The notes: generated by a model not told the origin, from the letters alone. A DNA stretch of 64,000 bases from Parabacteroides acidifaciens (GCF_003363715.1 NZ_QREV01000011.1:45594-109593), one strand, 5' to 3'. Positions 24,826 to 34,465 are shown, counted from the first letter of the stretch. Numbers and translations: made by a program.

Positions 24826-25446
24826 ATGAAGTTATTTGCAAATATCATATCCGGGATGTTTCATCCGTTGCTGATGGTGACGTATGGTGTCGTGCTGGCA
24901 CTGTCTTTCACCTATCTGGCGATCTATCCGCCGACAATGAAGCTGTTGCTGGCCGGCGGTGCTTTCCTGTCGACGGCGGTCATACCCGGAGCTTTCATCT
25001 TTCTGATGGTGAAAAACGGGGCGGCAGTCGATATGGAGCTGTCCGACCGCCACGAACGCGTGGTGCCTTACCTGATCTTTATCACTTCGATCATGGTCTG
25101 CGCCTTCTACATGTATAAGATGATGTTGCCGTTCTGGTTTATATCCTTACTTTTAGGGGCTTGCGTATCGTTGATATTGGCATTGCTGATTAACTTTTTC
25201 TGGAAGATCAGCGCCCATGCGATCGGTATCGGCGGCCTACTGGGCGGCATTATGGGAGTGGCGCGTATCCACCTGATAAACCCTTATTGGGCCTTTATTG
25301 TCGTGATCGTGATTGCCGGACTGGTCGGCACTTCGCGCATCTTTTTGAAAAGACATACGCCTATGCAGGTATATGCCGGGTTTTGTCTCGGATTTATATG
25401 TACCTTTGTTGCATCATTTTTAAGTTATATCTATTTATTCATCTAA
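24826..25446 (+). CDS. PAP2-like membrane phosphatase family protein
   Basis: A 206-aa protein with about six membrane segments. It shows a reduced PAP2 acid-phosphatase pattern: [12 protein letters not shown] in an early loop, [15 protein letters not shown] in the position of the PSGH motif, and [20 protein letters not shown] matching SRxxxxxHxxxQ, where the usual final Asp is Gln. It may act on lipid phosphates; the altered residue leaves activity uncertain. It lies 12 bp after rpoN and 16 bp before gcvH. Confidence 0.75.
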   Translation: MKLFANIISGMFHPLLMVTYGVVLALSFTYLAIYPPTMKLLLAGGAFLSTAVIPGAFIFLMVKNGAAVDMELSDRHERVVPYLIFITSIMVCAFYMYKMMLPFWFISLLLGACVSLILALLINFFWKISAHAIGIGGLLGGIMGVARIHLINPYWAFIVVIVIAGLVGTSRIFLKRHTPMQVYAGFCLGFICTFVASFLSYIYLFI

Positions 25447-25462
25447 TAAAAACACTAAGATT

Positions 25463-25843
25463 ATGAATTTTCCTGCAGATTTAAAGTACACAAAAGATCA
25501 TGAATGGATCCGTGTAGAAGGCAATGTAGCTTATGTCGGTATTACTGATTATGCACAAGGCGAACTTGGCGAAATCGTTTTCGTCGATATTACAACAGAA
25601 GGAGAAACAGTTGAAAAAGAAGAAGTTTTCGGTACTATCGAGGCTGTGAAGACTGTATCCGATTTGTTTATGCCGGTTAGCGGTGAAGTGATCGAAGCAA
25701 ACGCCGAGCTGGACGACAAACCCGAATTGGTGAATGAAGATGTTTATGGCAACGGATGGCTGATCAAGATATCGATCTCTGATCCTTCCGAACTGGACGC
25801 GCTGATGTCTGCTGCCGAATATGAACAACTGATCGCAAAATGA
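25463..25843 (+). CDS. gcvH: Glycine cleavage system H protein
   Basis: A 126-aa lipoyl carrier. The family pattern is complete: [40 protein letters not shown] and the lipoylation lysine in [21 protein letters not shown] protein shuttles the aminomethyl group between P, T and L proteins. No other gcv gene is nearby, so the system is split in this genome. The stop overlaps the start of purE (ATGA), implying coupled translation. Confidence 0.97.
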   Translation: MNFPADLKYTKDHEWIRVEGNVAYVGITDYAQGELGEIVFVDITTEGETVEKEEVFGTIEAVKTVSDLFMPVSGEVIEANAELDDKPELVNEDVYGNGWLIKISISDPSELDALMSAAEYEQLIAK

Positions 25844-26346
25844 CACCTGTAGTAAGCATTATCATGGGCAGTACTTCGGATCTGCCCGTAATGGAAAAAG
25901 CAGCCAAACTGCTCGACGAGATGGAAATCCCGTTCGAGATGCACGCCTTGTCTGCCCATCGCACACCCGCTGAAGTAGAGGCTTTTGCCAAAGGAGCCAA
26001 AGGACGCGGTATCAAAGTGATTATTGCGGCTGCCGGAATGGCTGCCCACCTGTGTGGTGTGATTGCTTCCATGACGACTGTGCCCGTAATTGGTGTGCCT
26101 ATCAATTCGACGCTGGACGGAATGGACGCTTTGTTGGCTATCGTACAGATGCCTCCGGGAATCCCAGTTGCCACTGTCGGTATCAACGGTGCCCTGAATG
26201 CCGGTATCCTGGCAGTCCAGATGCTTGCCGTTGGAGACGAACAGCTCGAAGGCAAGCTGGCCGCTTACAAGGAAAACTTGAAAAAGAAAATCGTGAAAGC
26301 CAACGAAGAGCTGGCGAAGGTTTCTTTTAAGTATAAAACTAATTAA
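25840..26346 (+). CDS. purE: N5-carboxyaminoimidazole ribonucleotide mutase
   Basis: A 168-aa class I Pur[21 protein letters not shown], the catalytic-region [20 protein letters not shown] and [20 protein letters not shown], then [20 protein letters not shown]. It converts N5-CAIR to CAIR in purine synthesis. It overlaps gcvH by 4 bp. The gap to ispG is filled by an AT-rich inverted repeat. Confidence 0.96.
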   Translation: MTPVVSIIMGSTSDLPVMEKAAKLLDEMEIPFEMHALSAHRTPAEVEAFAKGAKGRGIKVIIAAAGMAAHLCGVIASMTTVPVIGVPINSTLDGMDALLAIVQMPPGIPVATVGINGALNAGILAVQMLAVGDEQLEGKLAAYKENLKKKIVKANEELAKVSFKYKTN

Positions 26347-26453
26347 TTGACAATTGACAATTGGCAATTGACAATTGCGACAAGCGATATCTTAACGCTT
26401 TGCGTTTCTTGTCTCTTTCCAATTGTCAATTGTCCATTTTCAATTGTCAATTG
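26347..26453. repeat. CAATTGTCAATTG-type inverted repeats between purE and ispG
   Basis: TTGACAATTG is repeated about three times at 26347-26377 and its complement CAATTGTCAATTG about three times at 26420-26453. Between them is an inner GACAAG...CTTGTC stem. The whole gap can fold into one large hairpin. It leaves little room for a separate ispG ribosome-binding region, since the right arm ends 5 nt before the ATG. Confidence 0.8.
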
Positions 26454-26458
26454 AAAGA

Positions 26459-28297
26459 ATGGAACATTTTTTTAACTACAGTCGTCGTAAATCCTCAGTC
26501 GTTCATATCGGTAACACCCCGCTCGGGGGTGACAATCCGATTCGTATCCAGTCTATGGCAAACGTTTCTACGATGGATACCGATGCCGCCGTACGCCAGG
26601 CCATCCGCATGATCGAGGCCGGATCGGAGTATGTGCGTTTTACCGCCCAGGGAGAACGCGAAGCCCGCAACTTGGGCGTGATACGCAAGCAACTGAATGA
26701 AGCCGGATACACCACTCCGCTGGTAGCCGACATCCATTTCAATCCGCGTGCAGCCGATGCCGCAGCCGAAGAAGTGGAGAAAGTCCGTATCAATCCCGGA
26801 AACTATGTCGACAAGGTAAAGACATTCGACCTGCTGGAATATACCGATGAGGAATATGCTGCAGAGTTGCAGAAGATACGCGACCGTTTCGTGCCATTCC
26901 TTAACATCTGTAAAGCACACGGAACCGCCATCCGCATTGGCGTGAATCATGGTTCGCTGTCCGACCGCATTATGAGCCGGTACGGCGATACTCCCGAAGG
27001 CATGGTTGCCTCCTGTATGGAATTCTTGCGTATCTGCCGGGATGAGAACTTCCCCGACGTGGTGATTTCCATTAAAGCCTCCAACACGGTTGTCATGGTG
27101 AAAACCGTCCGCCTGCTGGTCCGGACAATGGAAGCCGAAGATATGCATTATCCCTTGCACCTCGGCGTGACGGAAGCCGGTGACGGCGAAGACGGACGTA
27201 TCAAGAGCGCTGTCGGTATCGGAACCTTGCTTTCCGACGGGATAGGCGATACGATCCGCGTATCCTTGAGTGAAGACCCGGAAGCCGAGATTCCGGTAGC
27301 CCGCAAGTTAGTCGATTATATCCTCGAACGCGAGGGGCATGAGCCGATTGAGGCTTCCCCTGCTTCCGGCTATGATCCGGTCTATGCCGATCGCCGCAGT
27401 AGCCGTGCGACGGAAGGGATCGGAGGGAACTTCCCGCCTGTTGTCATCTCCGATCGCAGTAACGGTGATTTTGAATTTGACTATGCGTCTCTGCCTGACT
27501 ATATATATATCGGTAAGGAAGACCCGGACAACCTGCCCGACAGCTTCCGCCTCCTGGTGGATGCCCATTTCTGGAAAGAACGTCCGAATGCATATCCTTT
27601 CTTCATCGCTTCGGAAGTCGAAGAGTTGAAGAACTATTCCACTCCGCTGAAGTTTATCCGTTTGACATATAGTGATCTGACCGACCGGGTGATCGAAGTC
27701 CTGAAACAGGATAAATCCGTAATTGTAGTTTTGAGCACATACCACCGGAACGGTGTCGGTGCGCAGCGTGCCGCCATGCACCGTTTGTTGGCAGCCGGCT
27801 GCGACGTGCCTGTCATCCTTCATCGCGATTACAGGGAGACGGATGTCGAAGCGTTGCAACTGAAGTCGGCGGCCGATTTCGGAACGCTGCTTCTGGATGG
27901 TTTCGGCGACGGTATCATGTTGCACAACGAAGGCTGCGAAGCCATGACGACGGACAGCTGTATGTTCGGCATCCTGCAAGCAACACGTACCCGTATCAGC
28001 AAGACTGAGTATATCTCCTGTCCGAGTTGCGGCCGTACGCTGTACGACTTGCAAACGACAATCGCCCGAATCAAAGAGGCCACTTCTCACCTGAAAGGCC
28101 TGAAGATCGGTATTATGGGCTGCATCGTGAACGGTCCCGGCGAGATGGCGGATGCCGATTACGGCTATGTCGGTGCCGGCAAGAACCGCATCAGCCTCTA
28201 CAAAGGCAAAGAATGTGTCCTGAAAAATATCCCGGAAGAGGAAGCGGTGGAACGCCTGATCCAGTTGATCAAGGAGAATGGGGATTGGGTAAATTAA
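26459..28297 (+). CDS. ispG: 4-hydroxy-3-methylbut-2-enyl diphosphate synthase, long form
   Basis: A 612-aa IspG/GcpE of the MEP isoprenoid pathway. The N-terminal TIM-barrel part is SSVVHIGNTPLGGDNPIRIQ, SMANVSTMDTDAAVRQAI and PLVADIHFNPRAADAAAEEV. The C-terminal iron-sulfur part has CPSCGRTLYDLQ and MGCIVNGPGE, giving the three cluster cysteines. It is much longer than the roughly 370-aa E. coli enzyme because of the middle domain (about 290-510) known in Bacteroidota, Chlamydiae and plants. Start 26459 (MEHFFNYSRRKSS) is chosen because the longer frame begins within the intergenic repeat. Confidence 0.95.
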   Translation: MEHFFNYSRRKSSVVHIGNTPLGGDNPIRIQSMANVSTMDTDAAVRQAIRMIEAGSEYVRFTAQGEREARNLGVIRKQLNEAGYTTPLVADIHFNPRAADAAAEEVEKVRINPGNYVDKVKTFDLLEYTDEEYAAELQKIRDRFVPFLNICKAHGTAIRIGVNHGSLSDRIMSRYGDTPEGMVASCMEFLRICRDENFPDVVISIKASNTVVMVKTVRLLVRTMEAEDMHYPLHLGVTEAGDGEDGRIKSAVGIGTLLSDGIGDTIRVSLSEDPEAEIPVARKLVDYILEREGHEPIEASPASGYDPVYADRRSSRATEGIGGNFPPVVISDRSNGDFEFDYASLPDYIYIGKEDPDNLPDSFRLLVDAHFWKERPNAYPFFIASEVEELKNYSTPLKFIRLTYSDLTDRVIEVLKQDKSVIVVLSTYHRNGVGAQRAAMHRLLAAGCDVPVILHRDYRETDVEALQLKSAADFGTLLLDGFGDGIMLHNEGCEAMTTDSCMFGILQATRTRISKTEYISCPSCGRTLYDLQTTIARIKEATSHLKGLKIGIMGCIVNGPGEMADADYGYVGAGKNRISLYKGKECVLKNIPEEEAVERLIQLIKENGDWVN

Positions 28298-28340
28298 TTT
28301 GCCTCCCGAATCTTTCAATCTTTTCTCCGGTCTTCTATTG

Positions 28341-28428
28341 CATGTCACAACCGTATTCTTTTCATGTCACAACTGTCCTCCTTCTGTGTTACAGCTGGGT
28401 TTCTTTTGTTTCACAGTTGTGACATGAA
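28341..28428. repeat. Array of four degenerate 22-nt units
   Basis: Four contiguous 22-nt units start at 28341, 28363, 28385 and 28407. Their cores align as TGTCACAACCG, TGTCACAACTG, TGTTACAGCTG and TTTCACAGTTG. Unit 2 and the end of unit 4 also form an inverted pair, CATGTCACAACTGT (28363-28376) with ACAGTTGTGACATG (28413-28426). The rest of the 358-bp gap between ispG and dut shows only the dut promoter. Confidence 0.8.
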
Positions 28429-28628
28429 TAGCGGGCAGGTGTTGAGGAACCACACGTGCCGCATGATTCATTCTATCTGCCGGGTTGTTCCTTCTTGTAC
28501 GGCACTATACTCCCATGAAGTACTGCAAAACCATTTTACAGGCGATCTTGACTAACCCGGTAACGAACGATAAGCATTATTTAAAGAATAATGAAAGCCG
28601 TTAGGAATGGTAATCAGGGATATTTGTG

Positions 28629-28636
28629 TAAATTTG
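28629..28636 (+). promoter_or_regulatory. dut -7 box
   Basis: TAAATTTG, 19 nt before the dut ATG. The -33 element is not clear. Confidence 0.45.
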
Positions 28637-28655
28637 CCCGGAAATAAAAGAGTTT

Positions 28656-29087
28656 ATGGAAGTAAAAATTATAAATAAGTCACACCATCCGTTGCCACAG
28701 TATGCAACTCCGCTCTCGGCCGGAATGGATATCCGTGCAAACCTGACAGAACCGGTTGTGTTGAAACCGCTTGAACGTAAATTGATCCCGACCGGATTGT
28801 ATATCGCACTGCCGGAAGGATACGAAGCCCAAATGCGCCCCCGCAGCGGCTTGGCATTGAAGCATGGTATTACACTGCTGAACACGCCGGGCACAATCGA
28901 TGCCGACTATCGCGGCGAGATCGGTATTATCCTGATTAATCTCTCCTCCGACCCATTCACCATCAATGACGGCGAACGTATCTGCCAGATGGTTATCACA
29001 ACCCATAGCCAGGTGGCCTGGCAACCCGTCGAAGCGCTGGACGACACTGAACGGGGAGCGGGTGGATTCGGACACACGGGGAAATAA
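28656..29087 (+). CDS. dut: Deoxyuridine 5'-triphosphate nucleotidohydrolase
   Basis: A 143-aa trimeric dUTPase with all five motifs: [13 protein letters not shown] (motif 1), [13 protein letters not shown] (motif 2), [20 protein letters not shown] (motif 3), [11 protein letters not shown] (motif 4) and the C-terminal glycine-rich [11 protein letters not shown] (motif 5). It removes dUTP and supplies dUMP for thymidylate synthesis. It leads the unit dut - TPR - DUF4292 - EnvC-like. A short run of TTGAGAATTGAGAATTAAAA-type sequence separates it from the next gene. Confidence 0.97.
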   Translation: MEVKIINKSHHPLPQYATPLSAGMDIRANLTEPVVLKPLERKLIPTGLYIALPEGYEAQMRPRSGLALKHGITLLNTPGTIDADYRGEIGIILINLSSDPFTINDGERICQMVITTHSQVAWQPVEALDDTERGAGGFGHTGK

Positions 29088-29119
29088 TTGAGAATTGAGA
29101 ATTAAAAATTAAAAAAGCG

Positions 29120-30880
29120 ATGCTAAGACAGCTGATTACGATATCTCTTTTTATCTTGCTGGCAGTAGGCATCCGGCCGCTGATGGCGCAGGACTCCGCG
29201 ACGGAGGCACCGCAAAAGGCAGCCCGGATCAGTGCGGCTGACCAGCGGAAATTCGACTACTTCTTTTATGAAGGACTAAACTTGAAGACGGCAGGAAAGT
29301 TCGATGCCGCCTACGATGCTTTTAACCATTGTCTGGCAATCGACTCGACCGCTTCGGCCGTGTTATACGAACTATCTTCCTTTTATGCCCAGCTGAACCG
29401 TCCGGAGAAGTCGTTGGATATGCTGCGGAAGGCGGTCGCCTACAGTTCCGATAACTTCACTTACCGCCTGGCGCTGGCAACAATGAGCCGTAATCTCGGC
29501 ATGTTCGGCGAAGCAGCTGAAGAGTATAAGAAGCTGGTAAAGGATTATCCCGGGAAGCCGGAACTGAACTACTACTTAGCGGATGCACTCACGCAGGAAG
29601 GCGAGTTGGGCGAGGCAATCGATGCCTATGATGCGCTCGAGTCGTCGATCGGTATGAGTGAAGCGCTTTCGATGCAGAAATACAAGCTCTATAATGCTTT
29701 GGAGCAAACCGGCAACGCCTTCAAAGAGGTGGAAAAGCTGGCCGCCAAGTTCCCGATGGAATCCCGTTACCAGATCATTTTGGGAGATTTGCACCTGGAA
29801 AAGAACGACACTATTAAAGCGTTGGAATATTACAAAAAGGCGCACGCTATCGATCCGGAAAGTCCCTATTACATCGTCTCGATGGCAAACTACTACGAGG
29901 TGGTGGGCGATAAGGACGCTGCCGAGACACAGATACGCAATGCGCTGGTAAACGATAAGTTGGACGTCGAAACGAAAGTCGGCATCCTTTCCCGCTATAT
30001 CCTCAAACTGCAACAGACCAAGAAAGGAACGGAAAGTGCGAACGCCCTGTTCCAGACCTTGTTAGAACAGCATCCCGAAGATATTGACCTGAAACAGATG
30101 TACGGCAGCTTGCTTATCGCACAGGGGAAGAACGACGAAGCCCGTTTCCAGTTCCAGCTGATTACCGAGATGGAGCCGTCGGATGCCACAGCCTGGCAGC
30201 AGCTCCTGAATCTGGCGTTGAAATCGGAGGATATTCCTGAAGTGATCCGTATCTGCACCCGCTGCCAGGAACTCTTCCCGGATGCTCCGGAATATTATTT
30301 CTACCTCGGAATCGCTTATTTCCAACAGGAGAAATACCAGGATGCGCTCGACACTTACAGGGCGGGACTGGATATTATCCCGGAAACAAACGTGGGCCTG
30401 AAGTCTGATTTCTATGGGCAGATCGGCGATATCTACTATCAGATCAAGAATATGCCGGAAGCCTATAAAGCCTATGATGACGCTCTGAAATACAATGATA
30501 AGAATGTAGTCGTCCTCAACAACTACGCCTATTTCCTCTCTTTGGAAAAGAAAGACCTGAAAAAGGCGGAACGAATGAGTGCGTTGGCGGTGAAACTGGA
30601 ACCGAACAACTCGACTTATCTCGATACTTATGCCTGGATATTCTTTGTACAGGGCAATTATACGCTGGCGAAAATCTATATCGAGAATGCGCTGGCTAAC
30701 GATACGACTAAAAGTACGGAACTGATAGACCACTACGGCGACATCCTCTTTATGAGCGGCGATAAGGAAAAGGCCCTCGAGCAGTGGAAGAAAGCCAAAG
30801 AGATGGGAAAAGTAAGCGACGTGCTGGACCGCAAGATTGCGGAAGAAACTTATATAGAAGAGGAGGTTCCGAATGAATAA
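29120..30880 (+). CDS. Secreted TPR-repeat protein
   Basis: A 586-aa protein with signal peptide (LITISLFILLAVGIRPLMAQ) and about twelve TPR units over most of its length, such as YYLADALTQEGELGEAIDAY, YYFYLGIAYFQQEKYQDALD and FYGQIGDIYYQIKNMPEAYK. No catalytic domain. It overlaps the DUF4292 lipoprotein by 8 bp, and the two plus the EnvC-like gene form a tightly linked envelope-biogenesis set. A role as a scaffold in outer-membrane or cell-wall assembly is inferred from context. Confidence 0.88.
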   Translation: MLRQLITISLFILLAVGIRPLMAQDSATEAPQKAARISAADQRKFDYFFYEGLNLKTAGKFDAAYDAFNHCLAIDSTASAVLYELSSFYAQLNRPEKSLDMLRKAVAYSSDNFTYRLALATMSRNLGMFGEAAEEYKKLVKDYPGKPELNYYLADALTQEGELGEAIDAYDALESSIGMSEALSMQKYKLYNALEQTGNAFKEVEKLAAKFPMESRYQIILGDLHLEKNDTIKALEYYKKAHAIDPESPYYIVSMANYYEVVGDKDAAETQIRNALVNDKLDVETKVGILSRYILKLQQTKKGTESANALFQTLLEQHPEDIDLKQMYGSLLIAQGKNDEARFQFQLITEMEPSDATAWQQLLNLALKSEDIPEVIRICTRCQELFPDAPEYYFYLGIAYFQQEKYQDALDTYRAGLDIIPETNVGLKSDFYGQIGDIYYQIKNMPEAYKAYDDALKYNDKNVVVLNNYAYFLSLEKKDLKKAERMSALAVKLEPNNSTYLDTYAWIFFVQGNYTLAKIYIENALANDTTKSTELIDHYGDILFMSGDKEKALEQWKKAKEMGKVSDVLDRKIAEETYIEEEVPNE

Positions 30881-31712
30881 GACTCATCTTGCCCTTGCAT
30901 TCGTCCTTTTTACAGCTCTGCTTCTGACGGGTTGTAAGACGACTAAAAAAGTAGGGACCGTCGAAGCCGGCGGGGCGAAAGCGCACAACGAATTTTTCGA
31001 GCTGGTGCAGGAACAGGCATTCCGCTATGAGACGTTGACTGCCCGCTTGAATGTGGATTTGAACTTGCCGGGAAACAGCATGAGTTCGCGTGTCGACCTG
31101 AAGATGGTGAAAGACAGTGCTTTCCAGCTCTCCGTACAGCCGTTTTTAGGGATCGAAGTCTTTCGTGCCGAGATCAGTGTGGACAGTGTGAAGGTGATCG
31201 ACCGGATGAATAAGCGTTATGTAGCCGACAACTATGCCAACCTGAAAGGACAGATGCCGATCGATTTCAACTTCTATAATCTCCAGGCTCTTTTCACCAA
31301 CCAGTTGTTCCTGCCCGGACAACAGACGATCAGTCCGAAACAGTATAGCCGCTTCAAATTGAAGCAGGACGGTCCGGCAGCCGAGATACAGGTCAAGGAT
31401 GTCATGGGGTTGCTGTACACCTTTATGGCGGACGGGGAAGAGAAGATACTTTCCACCGGTATTTCTGATCCTTCCGACCGTTACGCCCTGCAATGGAATT
31501 ATACCGATTTCCGTATGGCGGACGGCCAACCGTTCCCGATGAAGATGGATGTGCAGGTGCTGAAGGAAGGCGCTTCACAAGGCGGCATTACCATGCATTT
31601 CTCGCGTGTGCAGACAAATGTCCCGGTAAAGATGGACTTCTCCATACCGGCCAAATATAATCGGATTACGTTGGCACAGATTATCAAGTCATTGAGTAAT
31701 ACTAAAATGTAA
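30873..31712 (+). CDS. DUF4292 family lipoprotein
   Basis: A 279-aa lipoprotein with lipobox LLLTGC (Cys17). The body is a beta-rich domain as in DUF4292: RYETLTARLNVDLNLPGNSM, SVQPFLGIEVFRAEISVDSV and VIDRMNKRYVADNYANLKGQ. These features recall LolA/LolB-like lipid-binding folds, a resemblance only. It overlaps the TPR gene by 8 bp and its stop codon directly abuts the ATG of the EnvC-like gene, so the three are translated as a coupled set. Confidence 0.85.
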   Translation: MNKTHLALAFVLFTALLLTGCKTTKKVGTVEAGGAKAHNEFFELVQEQAFRYETLTARLNVDLNLPGNSMSSRVDLKMVKDSAFQLSVQPFLGIEVFRAEISVDSVKVIDRMNKRYVADNYANLKGQMPIDFNFYNLQALFTNQLFLPGQQTISPKQYSRFKLKQDGPAAEIQVKDVMGLLYTFMADGEEKILSTGISDPSDRYALQWNYTDFRMADGQPFPMKMDVQVLKEGASQGGITMHFSRVQTNVPVKMDFSIPAKYNRITLAQIIKSLSNTKM

Positions 31713-33044
31713 ATGAGATTTCTCTGGTTCGTCATATTCGTCTTGTCGGTAAGCGCTGCTTGTGCACAGAACTCCGCAAGGGTTCGTGAACTTGAAAAGC
31801 AACGTAAGGCTGCGCTTGCCGAGATCGAGATGACCAACCAGCTTTTAGACGAAGCGCGGCAGACGGCGCGTAACTCGTTGAACCGCCTAAACCTGCTCTC
31901 CAAACAAATCCTTTCCCGCAAACAGGTGATCAGCCTGCTGAACCAGGAGATCGGCGAGATCGACAAACAGATTGCCGCCTCACGCCGCGAGATCTCGCAG
32001 TTGGAAAAGGAGTTGGGCGGTAAACGGCAGAATTACGGGAAATCGGTGCAAAGCATGTATAAACGGCGCAGTTCGCAAGATAAGCTGCTGTTTATCCTTT
32101 CGGCCGACAATTTTGCGCAATCCCTCCGCCGCATGCGTTACCTGCGTGAGTATGCCGACTGGCAGAAGAGGCAGGCTTCCGAGATAATCGACAAACAGAA
32201 GGAAATCGCTTATAAGCAGAAGGAACTGGAAAAGACCCGTTCCGAAAAGAATGCTTTGTTGAGTGCACGTGAAGACGAAAGCCGCAAGTTGCAGACGGAA
32301 GAGTCCAGCCAGAAGGCCGAAGTGCAGCAACTCAACAAGAAACAAAAGCAATTGCAAGCCGACCTGAAGAAGAAGAAACAACAGGCCGATGCCCTGAACC
32401 GCCAGATCGAAAAGCAGATTGCCGCCGAAATAGCCCGTGCCGAGGCCGAAGCCAAAGCAGCCCGCGAGCGTGCCGCCCGTGCCGAACGGGATCGGCTGGC
32501 GCGTGAAAAAGCAGCTGCTTCAGGTAAGAAAGTCCCGGATACAAAACCCGAAACAGAGCCGGTGCGCGAAGAGCGTGTTGCCGATACGAAGGGCGGATAT
32601 GCCATGACGAAAGCCGAGAAACAACTGTCCGACAACTTTGCCGGCAATAAAGGGCGCCTGCCTTATCCCGTCTCCGGCCGCCATACGATTGTGGCTACCT
32701 TTGGCGAACAGCAACACCAGGAATTGAAATATGTCCGTACGAATAACAGCGGTATCGACATCCAGACCTCTCCGGGTGCAGATGCCCGTGCGGTGTTTAA
32801 TGGTGAAGTGACGCGTGTATTCGTGGTGCCGGGCTATAATAATTCGGTCATTATCCGGCATGGTAACTATCTGACTGTTTATAGCAACCTGAGCCAGGTG
32901 TATGTAAAGGCTGGCGATAAGGTCAGCACCCGGCAGGCCATCGGCAAGATCTTTACCGATACCGAAGACGGCAACGCAACGATCCTCCATTTCCAGCTTT
33001 GGAAGGAAAAAACGAAACTCAATCCTGCTCCTTGGCTGGATTGA
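31713..33044 (+). CDS. EnvC-like murein hydrolase activator (degenerate LytM domain)
   Basis: A 443-aa exported protein: signal peptide (LWFVIFVLSVSAACAQ), two long coiled coils (about 20-105 and 150-260, rich in K/E/Q/R/A), a linker, then a LytM/M23 domain (about 320-443). The zinc ligands of active M23 peptidases are partly lost: the first motif is NNSGIDIQ in place of HxGxD, and YSNL replaces YxHL, while LHFQL keeps the last His. This is the state of E. coli EnvC, which activates amidases rather than cutting peptidoglycan. A role in daughter-cell separation is inferred. No gap separates it from the previous stop. Confidence 0.9.
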   Translation: MRFLWFVIFVLSVSAACAQNSARVRELEKQRKAALAEIEMTNQLLDEARQTARNSLNRLNLLSKQILSRKQVISLLNQEIGEIDKQIAASRREISQLEKELGGKRQNYGKSVQSMYKRRSSQDKLLFILSADNFAQSLRRMRYLREYADWQKRQASEIIDKQKEIAYKQKELEKTRSEKNALLSAREDESRKLQTEESSQKAEVQQLNKKQKQLQADLKKKKQQADALNRQIEKQIAAEIARAEAEAKAARERAARAERDRLAREKAAASGKKVPDTKPETEPVREERVADTKGGYAMTKAEKQLSDNFAGNKGRLPYPVSGRHTIVATFGEQQHQELKYVRTNNSGIDIQTSPGADARAVFNGEVTRVFVVPGYNNSVIIRHGNYLTVYSNLSQVYVKAGDKVSTRQAIGKIFTDTEDGNATILHFQLWKEKTKLNPAPWLD

Positions 33045-33090
33045 TATGTAGTCTTCAAATACATCTTGATAGTGTCTGTGTCTTGGCGGT

Positions 33091-33177
33091 CCCGGATCAA
33101 GTCCGGGATGACTGCACCCGCCATCTCATCCTGATTGTTGTATTAGTTTAGTATGAGGTTGCGGGGCAAGCCCGCAA
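33091..33177. repeat. Two GC-rich hairpins with CAAG loops
   Basis: CCCGGA-TCAAG-TCCGGG (33091-33107) and TTGCGGG-GCAAG-CCCGCAA (33161 region, 33159-33177), each followed by ATGAC. They occupy the 144-bp gap between the EnvC-like gene and the convergent flippase gene and may stop transcription from both sides, though neither has a T run. Similar hairpins occur at 45574-45654. Confidence 0.75.
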
Positions 33178-33188
33178 TGACATAGGGA

Positions 33189-34460
33189 CTACTTTTGCTT
33201 AAGTTTCTGTAGCACAAATCTTATATCTTCCTTGTTAATAAGAAACTCCTTCAACCGCGTATCCGTTTTGCGACAGAAGATAGCGACAGAGAATGTCAAC
33301 ATGGCGCAGAAGGCAATGCTTGAACTGACGGCGGAACCGACTACCCCGTAAACCGGGATAAGCAGGTAGCCCGAAACGAGCAGACCGAGTAAACCGACAA
33401 ACGAGCTTCCGGCGCTGTAACGTATCTTCCCGCTTCCGATGAAGTATTGGCTCAGGATGCTGTTGCAGGCCAGGGCGATGATTCCAGCTGCAAGCCCGGT
33501 TATGACTTTCCGTATTCCGGCAAATTCCGCACTGAAAAGGTAATCCGTGTACACCCATTCCGGTATCAGGAGGATGCAGCCTGTGGCAAATGTTACGACA
33601 CAGAATGTGAGCTTGAAGAAGCGCAATGTAATCTGTTTCTGTTCGGCAAGATCGTTTGCCTGGGCGACACGGCTGTATTCAATATAACCGATGCTGCGGT
33701 TGATGTGCCAGACGCTTTCCGAAACCTTGGTTCCGGCATCCAGCAACCCGACGCTACCTAACCCGGCAAAGCGTTTGATCAGGAAGTAGTTAAGGCGTGT
33801 TGTCAGGATTTCAGCGATATTGTCAGCGCTTCCCCATAGACCATAAGCAAACATCTCTTTCAGCAGTGCCGTAAGCGAACGTCCTTTTCTGGGATCTTCC
33901 TTTTTCTGTTTGAGGAAAGGAAGCAGCAACAGAAGGCTGACAAGGAAGGCAATCCCGTTCGTGAGATACATTCCCCAGAGATAAGCGGAAACATCCTGTA
34001 TCTTTAATCCGTAGTAGAGGAGTAGCAGGACAAAGAAAAGAAGTCCTCCCTGCAGGATGAAAGTGAGATTGAATCCTTTTATATGATTCTTCCCGAGCAG
34101 AAAACGGGAGTTGGCGGCAACCAGCGAGGTAAGGATGGAAAGAATATAAATATCAGCGGCATACCCTTCGGGCAGTAGTCCTGCAACAGCCATGCCGCAA
34201 CAGGCGATTCCTGCCCCGACTGGTGTCCAGCAATAGGAAGGCAGGAAGACGGCTTGCAGGGAATAGCGGTTCATGAAATAGACAATCGTGTTGCCTGCAA
34301 GTATCCCGCAAAACATCGTCGAGATGCTTACTGCCGCCAGGATCAGTCCGACCAGTCCGACACCTTCCACTCCCAGCACCTTGGCATTGACGAAGATCAA
34401 AGCCAGATTCAGGATAGCAATCAGGTAACGGGTTCCGATGGTTCCAAAGAGATCCTTCAT
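33189..34460 (-). CDS. Polysaccharide flippase (Wzx/MATE-like, O-antigen translocase type)
   Basis: A 423-aa protein with about 12 membrane segments. The N-terminus TRYLIAILNLALIFVNAKVL, then GVGLVGLILAAVSISTMFCG, and the central YGLWGSADNIAEILTTRLNY are characteristic of O-antigen translocases that flip undecaprenyl-linked sugars. The C-terminal VGLLGLLVSGYLLIPVYGVV fits the same family. It stands alone, without glycosyltransferases, flanked by hairpins on one side and an AT-rich inverted repeat on the other, so its substrate cannot be read from context. Confidence 0.85.
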   Translation of the reverse strand: MKDLFGTIGTRYLIAILNLALIFVNAKVLGVEGVGLVGLILAAVSISTMFCGILAGNTIVYFMNRYSLQAVFLPSYCWTPVGAGIACCGMAVAGLLPEGYAADIYILSILTSLVAANSRFLLGKNHIKGFNLTFILQGGLLFFVLLLLYYGLKIQDVSAYLWGMYLTNGIAFLVSLLLLLPFLKQKKEDPRKGRSLTALLKEMFAYGLWGSADNIAEILTTRLNYFLIKRFAGLGSVGLLDAGTKVSESVWHINRSIGYIEYSRVAQANDLAEQKQITLRFFKLTFCVVTFATGCILLIPEWVYTDYLFSAEFAGIRKVITGLAAGIIALACNSILSQYFIGSGKIRYSAGSSFVGLLGLLVSGYLLIPVYGVVGSAVSSSIAFCAMLTFSVAIFCRKTDTRLKEFLINKEDIRFVLQKLKQK

Positions 34461-34465
34461 ATTAG

